The position numbers and the translations under genes are program-made. Shown one piece after another: positions 1 to 6,924 of a DNA stretch of 19,754 bases. The stretch's first letter is position 1. Each line of letters opens with the position of its first letter. This DNA comes from Alphaproteobacteria bacterium. Its GTDB lineage: Bacteria > Pseudomonadota > Alphaproteobacteria > JABAAW01. The notes below the pieces were generated by a model, which was given only the letters and a program-made list of their open reading frames with translations, was not told where the DNA came from and made no database searches. The stretch covers positions 1 through 19,754 of the forward strand of contig JABAAA010000002.1 of NCBI GenBank assembly GCA_014239005.1, given 5' to 3'.

Positions 1-148
1 GATCGCGCAAGTCGACGAACAGAAGGTTGCCATGGTCGCGCTTGCGCGCGATCCAGCCTGCCAGTCGAACCTTCGTGCCTACCTGGCTGTGCCGCAAGGC
101 GTCGCAACGTTGCGTGCGGTAGGGGTTATCAGGAGAAGAAGTAGACAT
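1..148 (-). CDS. aspS: Aspartyl-tRNA synthetase, N-terminal fragment (runs off the left edge)
   Basis: Only the first 49 codons are in the window. The gene starts with ATG at 148 on the minus strand and continues beyond position 1. The visible part reads [15 protein letters not shown], then [21 protein letters not shown]. This is the start of the OB-fold anticodon-binding domain of AspRS: a Y/H-RT-x-x-C-x-x-LR pattern, followed by GW-x-x-RKRDHG-x-L-F-x-DLRD. AspRS charges tRNA-Asp in the cytoplasm. Many alphaproteobacterial AspRS enzymes also charge tRNA-Asn, but the fragment cannot show whether this one does. The start codon lies inside the 3' end of the upstream permease gene (20-bp overlap, same strand), so the two are probably co-transcribed and translationally coupled. 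No strong Shine-Dalgarno sequence is visible before the ATG. Too short for the overlap track, but the family motif is distinctive. Confidence 0.88.
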   Translation of the reverse strand, partial: MSTSSPDNPYRTQRCDALRHSQVGTKVRLAGWIARKRDHGNLLFVDLRD

Positions 149-2003
149 AGCACAAGAGGGTGAAACAGCCCCAGCATACGAGGATGAGGGGCAAGCCTGC
201 ACGAAGAAAATCGCTGAAACGGTACTGCCCTGCGTTCATGACGAGCAGGTTCGTCTGATAGCCGATGGGCGTTGCGAAGGCGCAGTTGGCTGCGAACAGA
301 ACGGCGATGGCAAACGGGATGTGCGAGACGCCGAGGCGATCGGCGATGGCGACCGCGATCGGTGTGAACAGCACCGCCGCCGCCTTGGTGGAGATGACAT
401 TCGACAGCAGAGCGACGAAGAGGAAGAAGCACGAGAGGACGAACGGAGGATGGGCTGCGTTTTGCGTTGCAAAAAGGAATCCCTTGGCGAGCAGGCTGTC
501 GCCACCCGTGACCTGCAACGCGGCTGCGAGCGCGATTGCAGAGGCGATGACGAGAACGATCTTGCGATCGAGCGCGCGCACGGCATCTTCCAGCGAGATC
601 ACATCGAGCGCGATCACCAGGGTTGCGCCGAAGATGGCACAGAAGGAGATGGGTGCCATGCCCGTTGCCGCAGCAAGGATGCACAAGGTGAAGATGCCTG
701 CGGCCACGCTGGCGCGCTCGGCGTCGGGCAGCTTATGGATCGAATCCTCGACCGCCACCAGATCGCGAACCTGTCCCAAGGCGCGCACATCGCTGGTGCG
801 TCCTTGCACCAGCGCGATGTCGCCGGCGCGTAGTTTGGTCGAGGTGAGGTTACGCAGCATACGCCGTGCACCGCGCTCCAGTCCCAAGACGACGCAATGG
901 TAGCGAAAACGAAAGCGCAAATCTTGCAAGCTGCGTCCGACGAACGAAGAGTGCGGCGGCACGAAGAACTCTGCCAGCACCGTTTCTTCTTCCACTCCGC
1001 TCAACTGCGGTGCCAGCAAGCCGTGCTCTTCCGATTCCACCAGCTCGTCGATGCGACGGCGCGAGGCTGAGATCAGCAACACATCGCCCGCGCGCAACAG
1101 AAACGACAACTTCGGCGGCGAGAACGAAACCTCGCCGCGCTGTACCAAGACGACCATCGCCCGCTCGATGACCGAGAACAGACGCACGCTCGCAGCCTTG
1201 CCGACGAAAGGCGAGTCGCCGGTGATGGTAAACTGCGCAACAAACCTCTTGCCCTTGCGCGCACTCTGCAGCTTGCGCTGCCGCCAGCCCTCGCGACGAT
1301 TCGAAAGTAGCAGCGGCAAGGCGAAAAGAATGTAGACAAGTCCCACCCCTGCAATGCACAGCCCAGGCAGCGTCACGGCGAAGAAACCCAGACTTTCTCG
1401 CCCCATCGCGACCAACGCGCCTGCAACCAACAGGTTCGTCGAAGAGCCTATCAGGGTCGTCATGCCGCCCAGCACCGACGCGAAGCTCATGCCCATCATC
1501 GACCAACGCGCTTCTTGAGATTTCCGCTCCATCAGCGTGCGCAACACAGGAATGAACAACACGACGACGGGAATGTTGTTCAAAAAGGCGCTCAACAACA
1601 ACGTTGCCAACAACAACAGCAGCATCGCCAGCCCATAGGAAGGCAAGCGCGAGAGCCCCCGCGAAACAAACGACAGAGCGCCCGTGCTGGCTAAAGCTTC
1701 GCCGATCACCAACAATCCCAGCACCGTCAGCAAGGCGGGCGAGGCGAAGCCCGAAAGCAAGGTTGCCGAGCTCAGCTTGTGCGCCGTCGAAAGAAACGGC
1801 GGCAACACCACGAACAGCACCAGCAGGCTGCAAAGCAACAGCAACGCCGTCACTTCCATCGACAGGCGTTCGCTCGCGTAAAAGTACAGTCCAACAACGA
1901 TCAACGCGAAGACCGAAAATATCTGCAACTGCGGTACCAGCGTGGGAACCAACTCGGGAAGAAGAGCCAAACGATCAAACACAAAAAACAATCCACCTTG
2001 CAT
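129..2003 (-). CDS. SLC13/DASS-type permease with two central TrkA-C (RCK_C) domains
   Basis: Predicted inner-membrane anion or carboxylate transporter of the SLC13 (CitT/ArsB-like) superfamily; the substrate cannot be read from sequence. From the ATG at 2003 it has 624 residues. Hydrophobic helices occupy about residues 25-240. Two cytosolic TrkA-C-like beta-alpha modules follow (about 252-325 and 338-420), each containing L-RAGD-x-x-L-x turns, and then more helices (about 430-624). Two SLC13 signatures are visible: GSSTNLL at 186-192, and ATPIGYQTN at 577-585 followed by [17 protein letters not shown] modules in this family are thought to sense ligands. An in-frame TTG at 2048 would add 15 residues; ATG 2003 is preferred, but neither start has a good Shine-Dalgarno sequence. 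The stop overlaps the start of aspS by 20 bp, suggesting one transcript. Confidence 0.88.
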   Translation of the reverse strand: MQGGLFFVFDRLALLPELVPTLVPQLQIFSVFALIVVGLYFYASERLSMEVTALLLLCSLLVLFVVLPPFLSTAHKLSSATLLSGFASPALLTVLGLLVIGEALASTGALSFVSRGLSRLPSYGLAMLLLLLATLLLSAFLNNIPVVVLFIPVLRTLMERKSQEARWSMMGMSFASVLGGMTTLIGSSTNLLVAGALVAMGRESLGFFAVTLPGLCIAGVGLVYILFALPLLLSNRREGWRQRKLQSARKGKRFVAQFTITGDSPFVGKAASVRLFSVIERAMVVLVQRGEVSFSPPKLSFLLRAGDVLLISASRRRIDELVESEEHGLLAPQLSGVEEETVLAEFFVPPHSSFVGRSLQDLRFRFRYHCVVLGLERGARRMLRNLTSTKLRAGDIALVQGRTSDVRALGQVRDLVAVEDSIHKLPDAERASVAAGIFTLCILAAATGMAPISFCAIFGATLVIALDVISLEDAVRALDRKIVLVIASAIALAAALQVTGGDSLLAKGFLFATQNAAHPPFVLSCFFLFVALLSNVISTKAAAVLFTPIAVAIADRLGVSHIPFAIAVLFAANCAFATPIGYQTNLLVMNAGQYRFSDFLRAGLPLILVCWGCFTLLCYVYFFS

Positions 2004-2176
2004 CACCAGTATTCCCGACAATCTACAGATTGTGCGCAAGTCAAGCAAGGCTTTGACAGCAGGGGGCTTTTTCTCGCACTATGCGAAGACGCTCTACGCG
2101 CTTGTCGGGACAGATTGTCGGGCAAGCGAGCATAAGGGACTTGTAAGACAGCATAAAATACTAGGGGTGGAAAACG
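2004..2176. promoter_or_regulatory. Divergent intergenic region between the SLC13 permease and the zinc-ribbon gene
   Basis: About 170 bp separate two divergently transcribed genes, so promoters for both should lie here. The part next to the plus-strand gene is AT-richer: a TAAAAT hexamer at 2154-2159 could be a -10 element, but no convincing -35 lies 16-18 bp upstream. A strong ribosome-binding stretch (AGGGGTGG) sits just before ATG 2177. No operator-like palindrome was recognised. Promoter placement is inference. Confidence 0.3.
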
Positions 2177-3169
2177 ATGTATTTGATGTGTCCGCGTTGC
2201 CGTTCGTGCTTTGGGATGGATGCCAGCGCCTTGGACAAGCGAGGACGCAAGGTGCGCTGTTCCGTCTGCGCCAAGACGTGGCGTGCGCGACAGCAAGACT
2301 TGCTCGACCAGCTGCCGCAGAAAGAAGGGGCGCAAAAGGTAACAGAAGGAGTAACGCAAGAGGCAACAGAAGCTTTTACCAAAGCGACCCAAGCTGCCGT
2401 TCCCTTACCATCGTCCGCAGGCTCGCGCGCGAACGCTCCGCCGCCGTCTGCTTCTTCGCCTCTAGCTTCACCTCTATCCTCGCCCTATGCCCCCGACATC
2501 CCGTCGCCGCAGTCGGCGGAAACGGAGGGGGCTGCGGCAAGGTTGGAAGCCTTGACGCAGCATCACCACGCCTTCGCCCCCTTGCATTTCGCCGAGCGCA
2601 GCATCGAACAGCCCCTCAACAACCTGCTGCGCTTCGCCTTCGCCTGGATGGTTTGGGGGGCGTTCTTGCTAGGTTTATTTTACGCGGTGCGCACCTATCC
2701 GCTCGACATTTTGAACCGCTTTCCCAACGCCATCCATATCTACGAGCGTTTGAACATGAGCCATCCCGATTTTGCCAAGCTCTTGCTGAACGGCAAGGAC
2801 TACAGCTTGACGCAGGTGGAGGTGGTGAGCGAGTATCGTCTTTCGCGCGACCTGCTAGTCGTGCGTGCACTGGTCGGCAACCGCACGAATGAAGAGAGAC
2901 CAGTACCAATCTTGCGCGGCACGTTCTTTGACGCACGCGGAGAAGAGACGGGATACTTCCATTTCGAACCCCAAGAGGAAACCTTGCCCGCTCAAGGGGC
3001 GCTGGAGTACAACGCGCAGGTCGATCTACCGCTACCGACCAGCACAACCTTGACCTTGACCTTGTTGAGTTTCTTTGAGGGACGGCTAGACCTTGGGGGT
3101 TCGCGCTTGAAGGTGCATAACACGAAAAAACGCGATAAAGAAAAGACCTCCGACAAAGAAAAGCCGTAA
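2177..3169 (+). CDS. MJ0042-type zinc-ribbon membrane protein with DUF3426-like C-terminus
   Basis: A 330-residue single-pass membrane protein of unknown function, typical of alphaproteobacteria. Residues 1-40 form a zinc ribbon with two CxxC pairs (C5/C8 and C28/C31), followed by a conserved Trp in the CAKTW motif; this matches the MJ0042 finger family. Residues 45-145 are a low-complexity linker rich in Pro, Ser and Ala, probably disordered. One membrane helix spans about 151-171. The segment 200-312 resembles the DUF3426 beta-rich domain (LLVVRALVGNRTNEERPVPI, then a GALEYNAQVDLP-like stretch). The last 15 residues are Lys-rich. AGGGGTGG lies 6-7 bases before the ATG and fixes the start. 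With one helix, the ribbon would be cytosolic and the C-terminal domain periplasmic. The gene is monocistronic and convergent with the dusA-fliN pair. Confidence 0.85.
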   Translation: MYLMCPRCRSCFGMDASALDKRGRKVRCSVCAKTWRARQQDLLDQLPQKEGAQKVTEGVTQEATEAFTKATQAAVPLPSSAGSRANAPPPSASSPLASPLSSPYAPDIPSPQSAETEGAAARLEALTQHHHAFAPLHFAERSIEQPLNNLLRFAFAWMVWGAFLLGLFYAVRTYPLDILNRFPNAIHIYERLNMSHPDFAKLLLNGKDYSLTQVEVVSEYRLSRDLLVVRALVGNRTNEERPVPILRGTFFDARGEETGYFHFEPQEETLPAQGALEYNAQVDLPLPTSTTLTLTLLSFFEGRLDLGGSRLKVHNTKKRDKEKTSDKEKP

Positions 3170-3189
3170 CATCACAAAAGCATCACAAG

Positions 3190-3222
3190 AGCGCTTTGTT
3201 GCGCTTCCCTGCTTTTTGCTTT
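3190..3222. terminator. Weak hairpin with T-rich flank between convergent genes
   Basis: AGCGC at 3190-3194 and GCGCT at 3201-3205 can form a 5-bp stem with loop TTTGTT. T-rich sequence (TTTTTGCTTTTTCC) follows downstream on the plus strand. It lies between the stop of the zinc-ribbon gene (3169) and the stop of the convergent FliN-like gene (3229). The stem is short and the T run begins several bases after it, so this is only a possible Rho-independent terminator for the plus-strand gene. Confidence 0.35.
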
Positions 3223-3228
3223 TTCCGT

Positions 3229-3483
3229 CTACTCGTGAATGTCCTTGGAAGTCTTGGTCACGCGCACCGAAAAATGCTCGCGATCCGCCATCAAGTTGCC
3301 CCGCGCCACAAGGTGCTTGCCAATCTTCAAGTCCACCTCGCCCTCCAGGCTCTTGTCGAGCGAAATGATAGCGCCTCGACCAATCTGCAAAAGGTTGCCG
3401 ACGCGCAGATCGGTCGCGCCGATCTCCGCCCAAATTTCCAGCGGCACGCGCGTCAATGCCAACTCTTCTCGTCCAAAAGCCAT
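3229..3483 (-). CDS. fliN: FliN/SpoA (SPOA) domain protein, flagellar motor switch FliN-like
   Basis: An 84-residue protein that is almost entirely one SPOA domain. It shows the FliN pattern LTRVPLEIWAEIGATDLRVG, then LLQIGRGAIISLD, EGEVDLKIGKHLVARG and a final FSVRVT strand. These correspond to FliN's V-L-x-x-ELG, LL-LG-G-V-LD, DI-N-G-LIA-G and GVRIT segments. In the flagellar C-ring FliN binds FliM and phosphorylated CheY; related SPOA proteins (HrcQb, SpaO) serve type III secretion. The start is supported by GAGG about six bases before the ATG. It lies 41 bp downstream of dusA on the same strand and may be co-transcribed. It lacks the usual N-terminal extension of FliN, and no other flagellar or secretion gene is in the window, so the symbol is provisional. 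Confidence 0.75.
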   Translation of the reverse strand: MAFGREELALTRVPLEIWAEIGATDLRVGNLLQIGRGAIISLDKSLEGEVDLKIGKHLVARGNLMADREHFSVRVTKTSKDIHE

Positions 3484-3524
3484 CTCTGCCTCACGACAAA
3501 AAAATCGAAGTACTGCCCCTGAGT

Positions 3525-4679
3525 CTACCCTTGCAACAACAAAAAATCAAGTCGCGCCTTCTCCGCAACCCTCAAACGTTCGAACGCTCGCTGCCACCCG
3601 CGCCGCCAGTCGCCCGCGTCAGGCTCGCCGTGATACAGACTCATGGCGCGCCGCGAAAGACACGCAGCACCGCGCCAAGCAGAACGACGCGACAAACGCT
3701 GAGACAACAGACGCGACGAGTAAAAAGATGACCCAGAAGTTGATCGAGAAATCGGTCGAGAAGCCGGCCGAGAAGCCAACAAAGCCTGTTCGATCGCCCA
3801 AAAAAGCTTTTCGGCAATCTGCTTGCGCCACCGCGGACGCGCCGCCTCGTGCTTGCAAGCAAACGAACAGGGCGAGCGCCACAACGCGCGCCCGACCATC
3901 ACCCCGGCGAACGGGGCGAGCAACGCCTCGGCTTCCGAAAGGCTTTGCACTCCGCCGTTGTAGACGACGGGCAGCGAAGGACGCGCTGCTTGCAGACGGC
4001 GCGCGACATCGGGTCTCAACGGAGGAAGCGTGCGGTTCTCTTTCGTGCTCACCCCTTTCAGCCACGCCTTGCGCGCGTGCAAGTAGAGTCGGTCGCAGCC
4101 CGCAGCGCACAAGGTGTCGACAAGGGCGTGCAACCGCTCCTCGTCGTCGTGATCGTCGACGCCGATGCGCGTCTTGACGCTGACAAGAACCCCCTCCCCC
4201 TCCAGCTCCTCCTTCATCGCAGCGACAAGGCGCGCCGCCACATCGGGCGACTTCATCAGGCACGCTCCGAACCCCCCCTTCGTCACGCGAGGCGAAGGAC
4301 AGCCCAAGTTCAAATTGACCTCGCAAAAAGGATAGGCGCGTGCAAGCGCGCTCGCCTTGCCAAGCTCGACAGGATCTGAGCCGCCCAATTGCAACACAAG
4401 ACCGCCGTTTCTTACTTCGCGGGAAGGCAAGACTTCCTGCCAGTCGAAGTATTCTTGCAAGCGTGCCTGCGCAAGCACGCCGCCATAGACGAGTGCTGCT
4501 GCGGGGATCATCTCTGTACACAACAGCGCCTGCGGCAAGATCTGTCGCAAGTAGGCGCAACCCGCAGCATCGGTGCGCCCCATCATGGGGGCGACCACCA
4601 AACGATCGCCCAAAGTATCAGGAGCGTCAGGGGTGTCAGGAGCGTCAGGAGCGTCAGAGGTGTCAAGAGCGTCAGACAT
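3525..4679 (-). CDS. dusA: tRNA-dihydrouridine synthase A
   Basis: An FMN-dependent enzyme that reduces uridine to dihydrouridine in the tRNA D-loop (DusA acts on U20/U20a). From ATG 4679 it has 384 residues. Visible motifs: FMN-barrel start VVAPMMGRTD (29-38), VNLNLGCPSPRV (121-132) with the catalytic Cys at 127, FGACLMKSP (137-145), VSVKTRIGVDD (167-177), the DusA-specific HARKAWLKGVSTKENRTLPP (201-220), and VYNGGVQS and GVMVGRALW near 239-267. Two oddities: the usual MMD-x-TD reads MMGRTD, and a Ser/Arg-rich insertion (about 300-345) precedes the C-terminal helical domain. The first 24 residues (DAPDTPDAP) come from a 9-bp tandem repeat. Upstream in-frame starts exist but would cross into the divergent antiporter gene. 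No strong Shine-Dalgarno sequence is visible. Confidence 0.92.
   Translation of the reverse strand: MSDALDTSDAPDAPDTPDAPDTLGDRLVVAPMMGRTDAAGCAYLRQILPQALLCTEMIPAAALVYGGVLAQARLQEYFDWQEVLPSREVRNGGLVLQLGGSDPVELGKASALARAYPFCEVNLNLGCPSPRVTKGGFGACLMKSPDVAARLVAAMKEELEGEGVLVSVKTRIGVDDHDDEERLHALVDTLCAAGCDRLYLHARKAWLKGVSTKENRTLPPLRPDVARRLQAARPSLPVVYNGGVQSLSEAEALLAPFAGVMVGRALWRSPCSFACKHEAARPRWRKQIAEKLFWAIEQALLASRPASRPISRSTSGSSFYSSRLLSQRLSRRSAWRGAACLSRRAMSLYHGEPDAGDWRRGWQRAFERLRVAEKARLDFLLLQG
4618..4671. repeat. 9-bp tandem repeat, about six units, at the dusA start
   Basis: Units of the form TCAGGAGCG / TCAGGGGTG run head to tail six times, with a partial seventh reaching the ATG. On the minus strand they encode a DAP/DTP/DTS-rich N-terminal leader of DusA. 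The period is a multiple of three, so unit gain or loss would keep the frame. Confidence 0.85.
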
Positions 4680-4773
4680 ACTTGTTTTCACGATGGGATT
4701 CTCGAAAAATTTTTCTCTGCCGCCATGCTGTCCTTCTAGCCTGTTTTCCGCAGATTTGCTAGAATGACGCATC
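4680..4773. promoter_or_regulatory. Divergent promoter region dusA / KefB-type antiporter
   Basis: This 94-bp gap must hold the promoters of both genes. A perfect 12-bp palindrome, GAAAAATTTTTC, lies at 4704-4715. A GANTC site (GATTC) at 4697-4701 is a potential CcrM methylation target. TAGAAT at 4760-4765 resembles a -10 element for the plus strand but would sit only 8 bases before ATG 4774, and no good -35 accompanies it. The region is AT-rich relative to its neighbours. Assignment of exact promoters is not possible by eye. Confidence 0.35.
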
Positions 4774-6117
4774 ATGCATGGACTTTCGGAACTTTTGGGT
4801 ATCGCGGTTGTTGCCGTGACCGCCACCTTGTGCGGCATGGCGATGGTGCAATTTCGCCAGCCGCCGATCATCGGCTACATCTTCGCCGGCATCCTGCTGG
4901 GACCGAGCGCCTTGGGGCTTGTTCAGAATCGCGAGAGCATCGAGACGCTCGCCGAGATCGGCGTCATCATGTTGCTCTATTTCATCGGCATCGAGCTTTC
5001 GTTGCAGAGCTTCCGACAGATTTGGAAGATTGCCGTCGGCGCAACGGCGTTGCAAATCGTCGTGAGTCTTCTGTTGGTCTCGTGGCTGGGTCCTCGATTC
5101 GGTCTTTCGCCCGGACAGATTCTTCTGTTTGCCTTCTGCCTTGCCGTTTCTTCGACCGCCGTTTCGGTGACGGTAGTGCAAAGCATCGGCGAGAGCAACA
5201 CGCGCACCGGACAACTGGTGATCGGCATTCTGATCGCGCAGGATTTGGCGATCGCACCGATGCTGTTGATCATCGCGGGCTTTGGCAACGGCGGCATGCC
5301 CGATATGGGCAGCATGACGAAGATCGCCTTGGAGGTGTCCTTTTCCATCGTCGTGCTAGTTGCGGTCATCGTGCTGCTGACGAGGAAGAAATCTTTCAAC
5401 ATGCCGTTTGCCGACTTGATCATGACGAAGCGCGACCTGACACCCTTGGCAGTGCTGGCATGGTGTTTCGCCTTTGCACTGGTGAGCGGCGTGTTGGGTC
5501 TTTCGCCCGCCTTCGGCGCTTTTCTCGCAGGCTTGACGATCGGCAACAGCGCACAGAGCCACGTTGCGCACAAGAACGCCGAGCCCATCAAGGTTGTCTT
5601 GCTGATGGTCTTCTTCCTTTCGATCGGGCTGCTGATCGACTTGGAGTTTTTGTTCGCCAACTTCTTAGCCGTCACGACGATTCTTGTCGGCGCGACCTTG
5701 TTCAAAACACTACTCAACATTCTTGCGCTGCGTCTGTTGGGTAGGAAGTGGGATCAGGCTTTCTTGGCGAGCCTGCTGCTGGGACAGATGGGCGAGTTTT
5801 CTTTCGTCATGGGGGCGGTTGCCGTTAGTGTCGCCTTGATCGACCAAATTTTGCTGAACTACCTGATCAGCATCACTGTTCTTTCGTTGATCACCTCTCC
5901 GTTTTATGTCGCCGTCTCGCGCCGTCTGCACACGCAGATGCTGGAGAAAGGCGGAGAGATCGGGTTGCTAACCTTGATCGGCACTGTCCTTGTTTCTCTG
6001 TCACCTTTTTCGCGAAGGAGGCTTTCCAAGCGCGAAGTTCAGCGTTTGCATCATGAGTGGAAAAAATCGCAACAGGGAAAGCAACCCAAAGGAAAGCGCT
6101 GGAAGGTCGGCGGTTGA
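4774..6117 (+). CDS. Cation:proton antiporter, KefB/CPA2 family, without TrkA-N domain
   Basis: An inner-membrane protein of 447 residues, predicted to exchange K+ or Na+ for protons (monovalent cation:proton antiporter-2 family). It begins with the family signature RQPPIIGYIFAGILLGPSALG (about 28-48), followed by about a dozen hydrophobic helices to about residue 395. The ion-binding Asp of the family is visible at about 157 in GILIAQDLAIAP, after LAVSSTAVSVTV. Another conserved patch is LSPAFGAFLAGLTIGNS. After the last helix only a short, very basic cytosolic tail remains (RRRLSKREVQ to the end). The nucleotide-binding TrkA-N module of KefB/KefC is therefore missing, as in shorter family members. 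The start is ATG 4774; the ribosome-binding site is weak. rnhB follows 53 bp downstream on the same strand. Confidence 0.88.
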   Translation: MHGLSELLGIAVVAVTATLCGMAMVQFRQPPIIGYIFAGILLGPSALGLVQNRESIETLAEIGVIMLLYFIGIELSLQSFRQIWKIAVGATALQIVVSLLLVSWLGPRFGLSPGQILLFAFCLAVSSTAVSVTVVQSIGESNTRTGQLVIGILIAQDLAIAPMLLIIAGFGNGGMPDMGSMTKIALEVSFSIVVLVAVIVLLTRKKSFNMPFADLIMTKRDLTPLAVLAWCFAFALVSGVLGLSPAFGAFLAGLTIGNSAQSHVAHKNAEPIKVVLLMVFFLSIGLLIDLEFLFANFLAVTTILVGATLFKTLLNILALRLLGRKWDQAFLASLLLGQMGEFSFVMGAVAVSVALIDQILLNYLISITVLSLITSPFYVAVSRRLHTQMLEKGGEIGLLTLIGTVLVSLSPFSRRRLSKREVQRLHHEWKKSQQGKQPKGKRWKVGG

Positions 6118-6160
6118 GGGTCCTTGTGGATTTGTACTGGGAACGACGGCAAGCCTCGCA

Positions 6161-6167
6161 GGAGGGG
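6161..6167 (+). promoter_or_regulatory. Shine-Dalgarno sequence that sets the rnhB start
   Basis: GGAGGGG followed by AAA and ATG at 6171. It is the strongest ribosome-binding match near rnhB and rules in favour of ATG 6171 over the upstream GTG at 6057, which would overlap the antiporter gene and add 38 non-conserved residues. Confidence 0.75.
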
Positions 6168-6170
6168 AAA

Positions 6171-6845
6171 ATGCAAGAGGGGCAGCAGCATGAGGGGCAG
6201 GATGGGAAAAGGCGAGAAGATCGTTGGCTCGCAGGAATTGACGAGGTTGGGCGTGGTCCGATAGCAGGACCTGTGGTGGCGGCGGCGGTGGTTTTTCCTC
6301 CTTCGCTGTTCGATGCACCGCCGTGCTTTTTGAAACAAGTCAGAGACAGCAAACAGCTATCGAGTTCGGTGCGCGAACGTTTGGCGGGTTCAATTACCAC
6401 CAGTGCTTTTGTCGGCTTGGGCGCAGCTTCGGTGGCGGAGATTGAGCGGATAAACATTTTGCAAGCGAGTTTGCGAGCGATGGAGCGTGCTTTTGCGCGT
6501 TTGTGTGGAACATTGGAGCGGGCGCAAGGACGGGGCGTGGATGTTTGTCTTGTGGATGGGCGGGATGTTCCTTTGCTCGTTCCTGTCCCTGAGGAGGTGA
6601 TTGCCGTTGTTCGAGGGGATACGAAATCGGTGACGATTGCTTGTGCGTCGATTGTGGCGAAGGTGGTACGGGATCGGCTGATGGAAAGGTTGGGGGTGCG
6701 CTATCCGTACTATGGGTGGGGGAAGAACCGAGGGTATGGGGTGGCAAAGCATTTGGAGGCGGTGGGAGCGGAGGGTTTGTCGCCGCACCATCGCAGGACA
6801 TTCGCGCCGTGTCGGGCGTTGTTGTTGAAGCAAACGGCGTCTTGA
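6171..6845 (+). CDS. rnhB: Ribonuclease HII
   Basis: RNase HII cuts the RNA strand of RNA-DNA hybrids and starts removal of single ribonucleotides from DNA. The product has 224 residues, the usual length. The DEDD catalytic set is visible: D24 and E25 in AGIDEVGRGPIAGP, D129 in CLVDGRD, and a later Asp at about 168 in KVVRDRLM. The GRGP motif (27-30) that recognises the RNA-DNA junction, DSKQLS (59-64), the CASIVAKV segment and the C-terminal HHRRTFAPC are also present. The first 20 residues are a Gln/Gly/Glu-rich lead-in without conservation. An rnhB-ccrM pair is a familiar alphaproteobacterial arrangement. Base usage is noticeably G- and T-rich compared with ccrM just downstream on the same strand. 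Confidence 0.93.
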   Translation: MQEGQQHEGQDGKRREDRWLAGIDEVGRGPIAGPVVAAAVVFPPSLFDAPPCFLKQVRDSKQLSSSVRERLAGSITTSAFVGLGAASVAEIERINILQASLRAMERAFARLCGTLERAQGRGVDVCLVDGRDVPLLVPVPEEVIAVVRGDTKSVTIACASIVAKVVRDRLMERLGVRYPYYGWGKNRGYGVAKHLEAVGAEGLSPHHRRTFAPCRALLLKQTAS

Positions 6846-6848
6846 TTC
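6844..6848. promoter_or_regulatory. GANTC methylation site upstream of ccrM
   Basis: GATTC overlaps the rnhB stop codon, about 25 bp upstream of the putative ccrM -35. GANTC is the target of CcrM. In Caulobacter the ccrM promoter region carries such sites and is repressed by full methylation, so a similar feedback is possible here; this is inference. Confidence 0.45.
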
Positions 6849-6868
6849 TTATCCTAAGGAAAAAAGCC

Positions 6869-6898
6869 TTGACGCTGCATACTATTGTCTGCTATGCT
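6869..6898 (+). promoter_or_regulatory. Putative sigma-70-type promoter of ccrM
   Basis: TTGACG at 6869-6874 and TATGCT at 6893-6898 are separated by 18 bp. Transcription from it would begin near 6905, leaving a leader of only about 20 nt before the GTG start at 6925. No CtrA-type TTAA-N7-TTAA box was seen nearby. Confidence 0.5.
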
Positions 6899-6924
6899 GA
6901 AAAGAAAAACTCCCCCCACCTCCC

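Noticed and set aside
850..1833. 327-codon minus-strand open frame inside the SLC13 permease
   Set aside because: Arg/Ala/Gly-rich and motif-free; the overlapping frame carries transmembrane helices and the SLC13 signatures.
4680..4871. Longer dusA starting upstream at 4775 or 4871
   Set aside because: This would run into the divergent antiporter gene, and the extra residues match nothing in the DusA family.
6057..6170. Longer rnhB starting at GTG 6057
   Set aside because: It would overlap the antiporter gene and add 38 unconserved residues. ATG 6171 has a strong GGAGGGG site.
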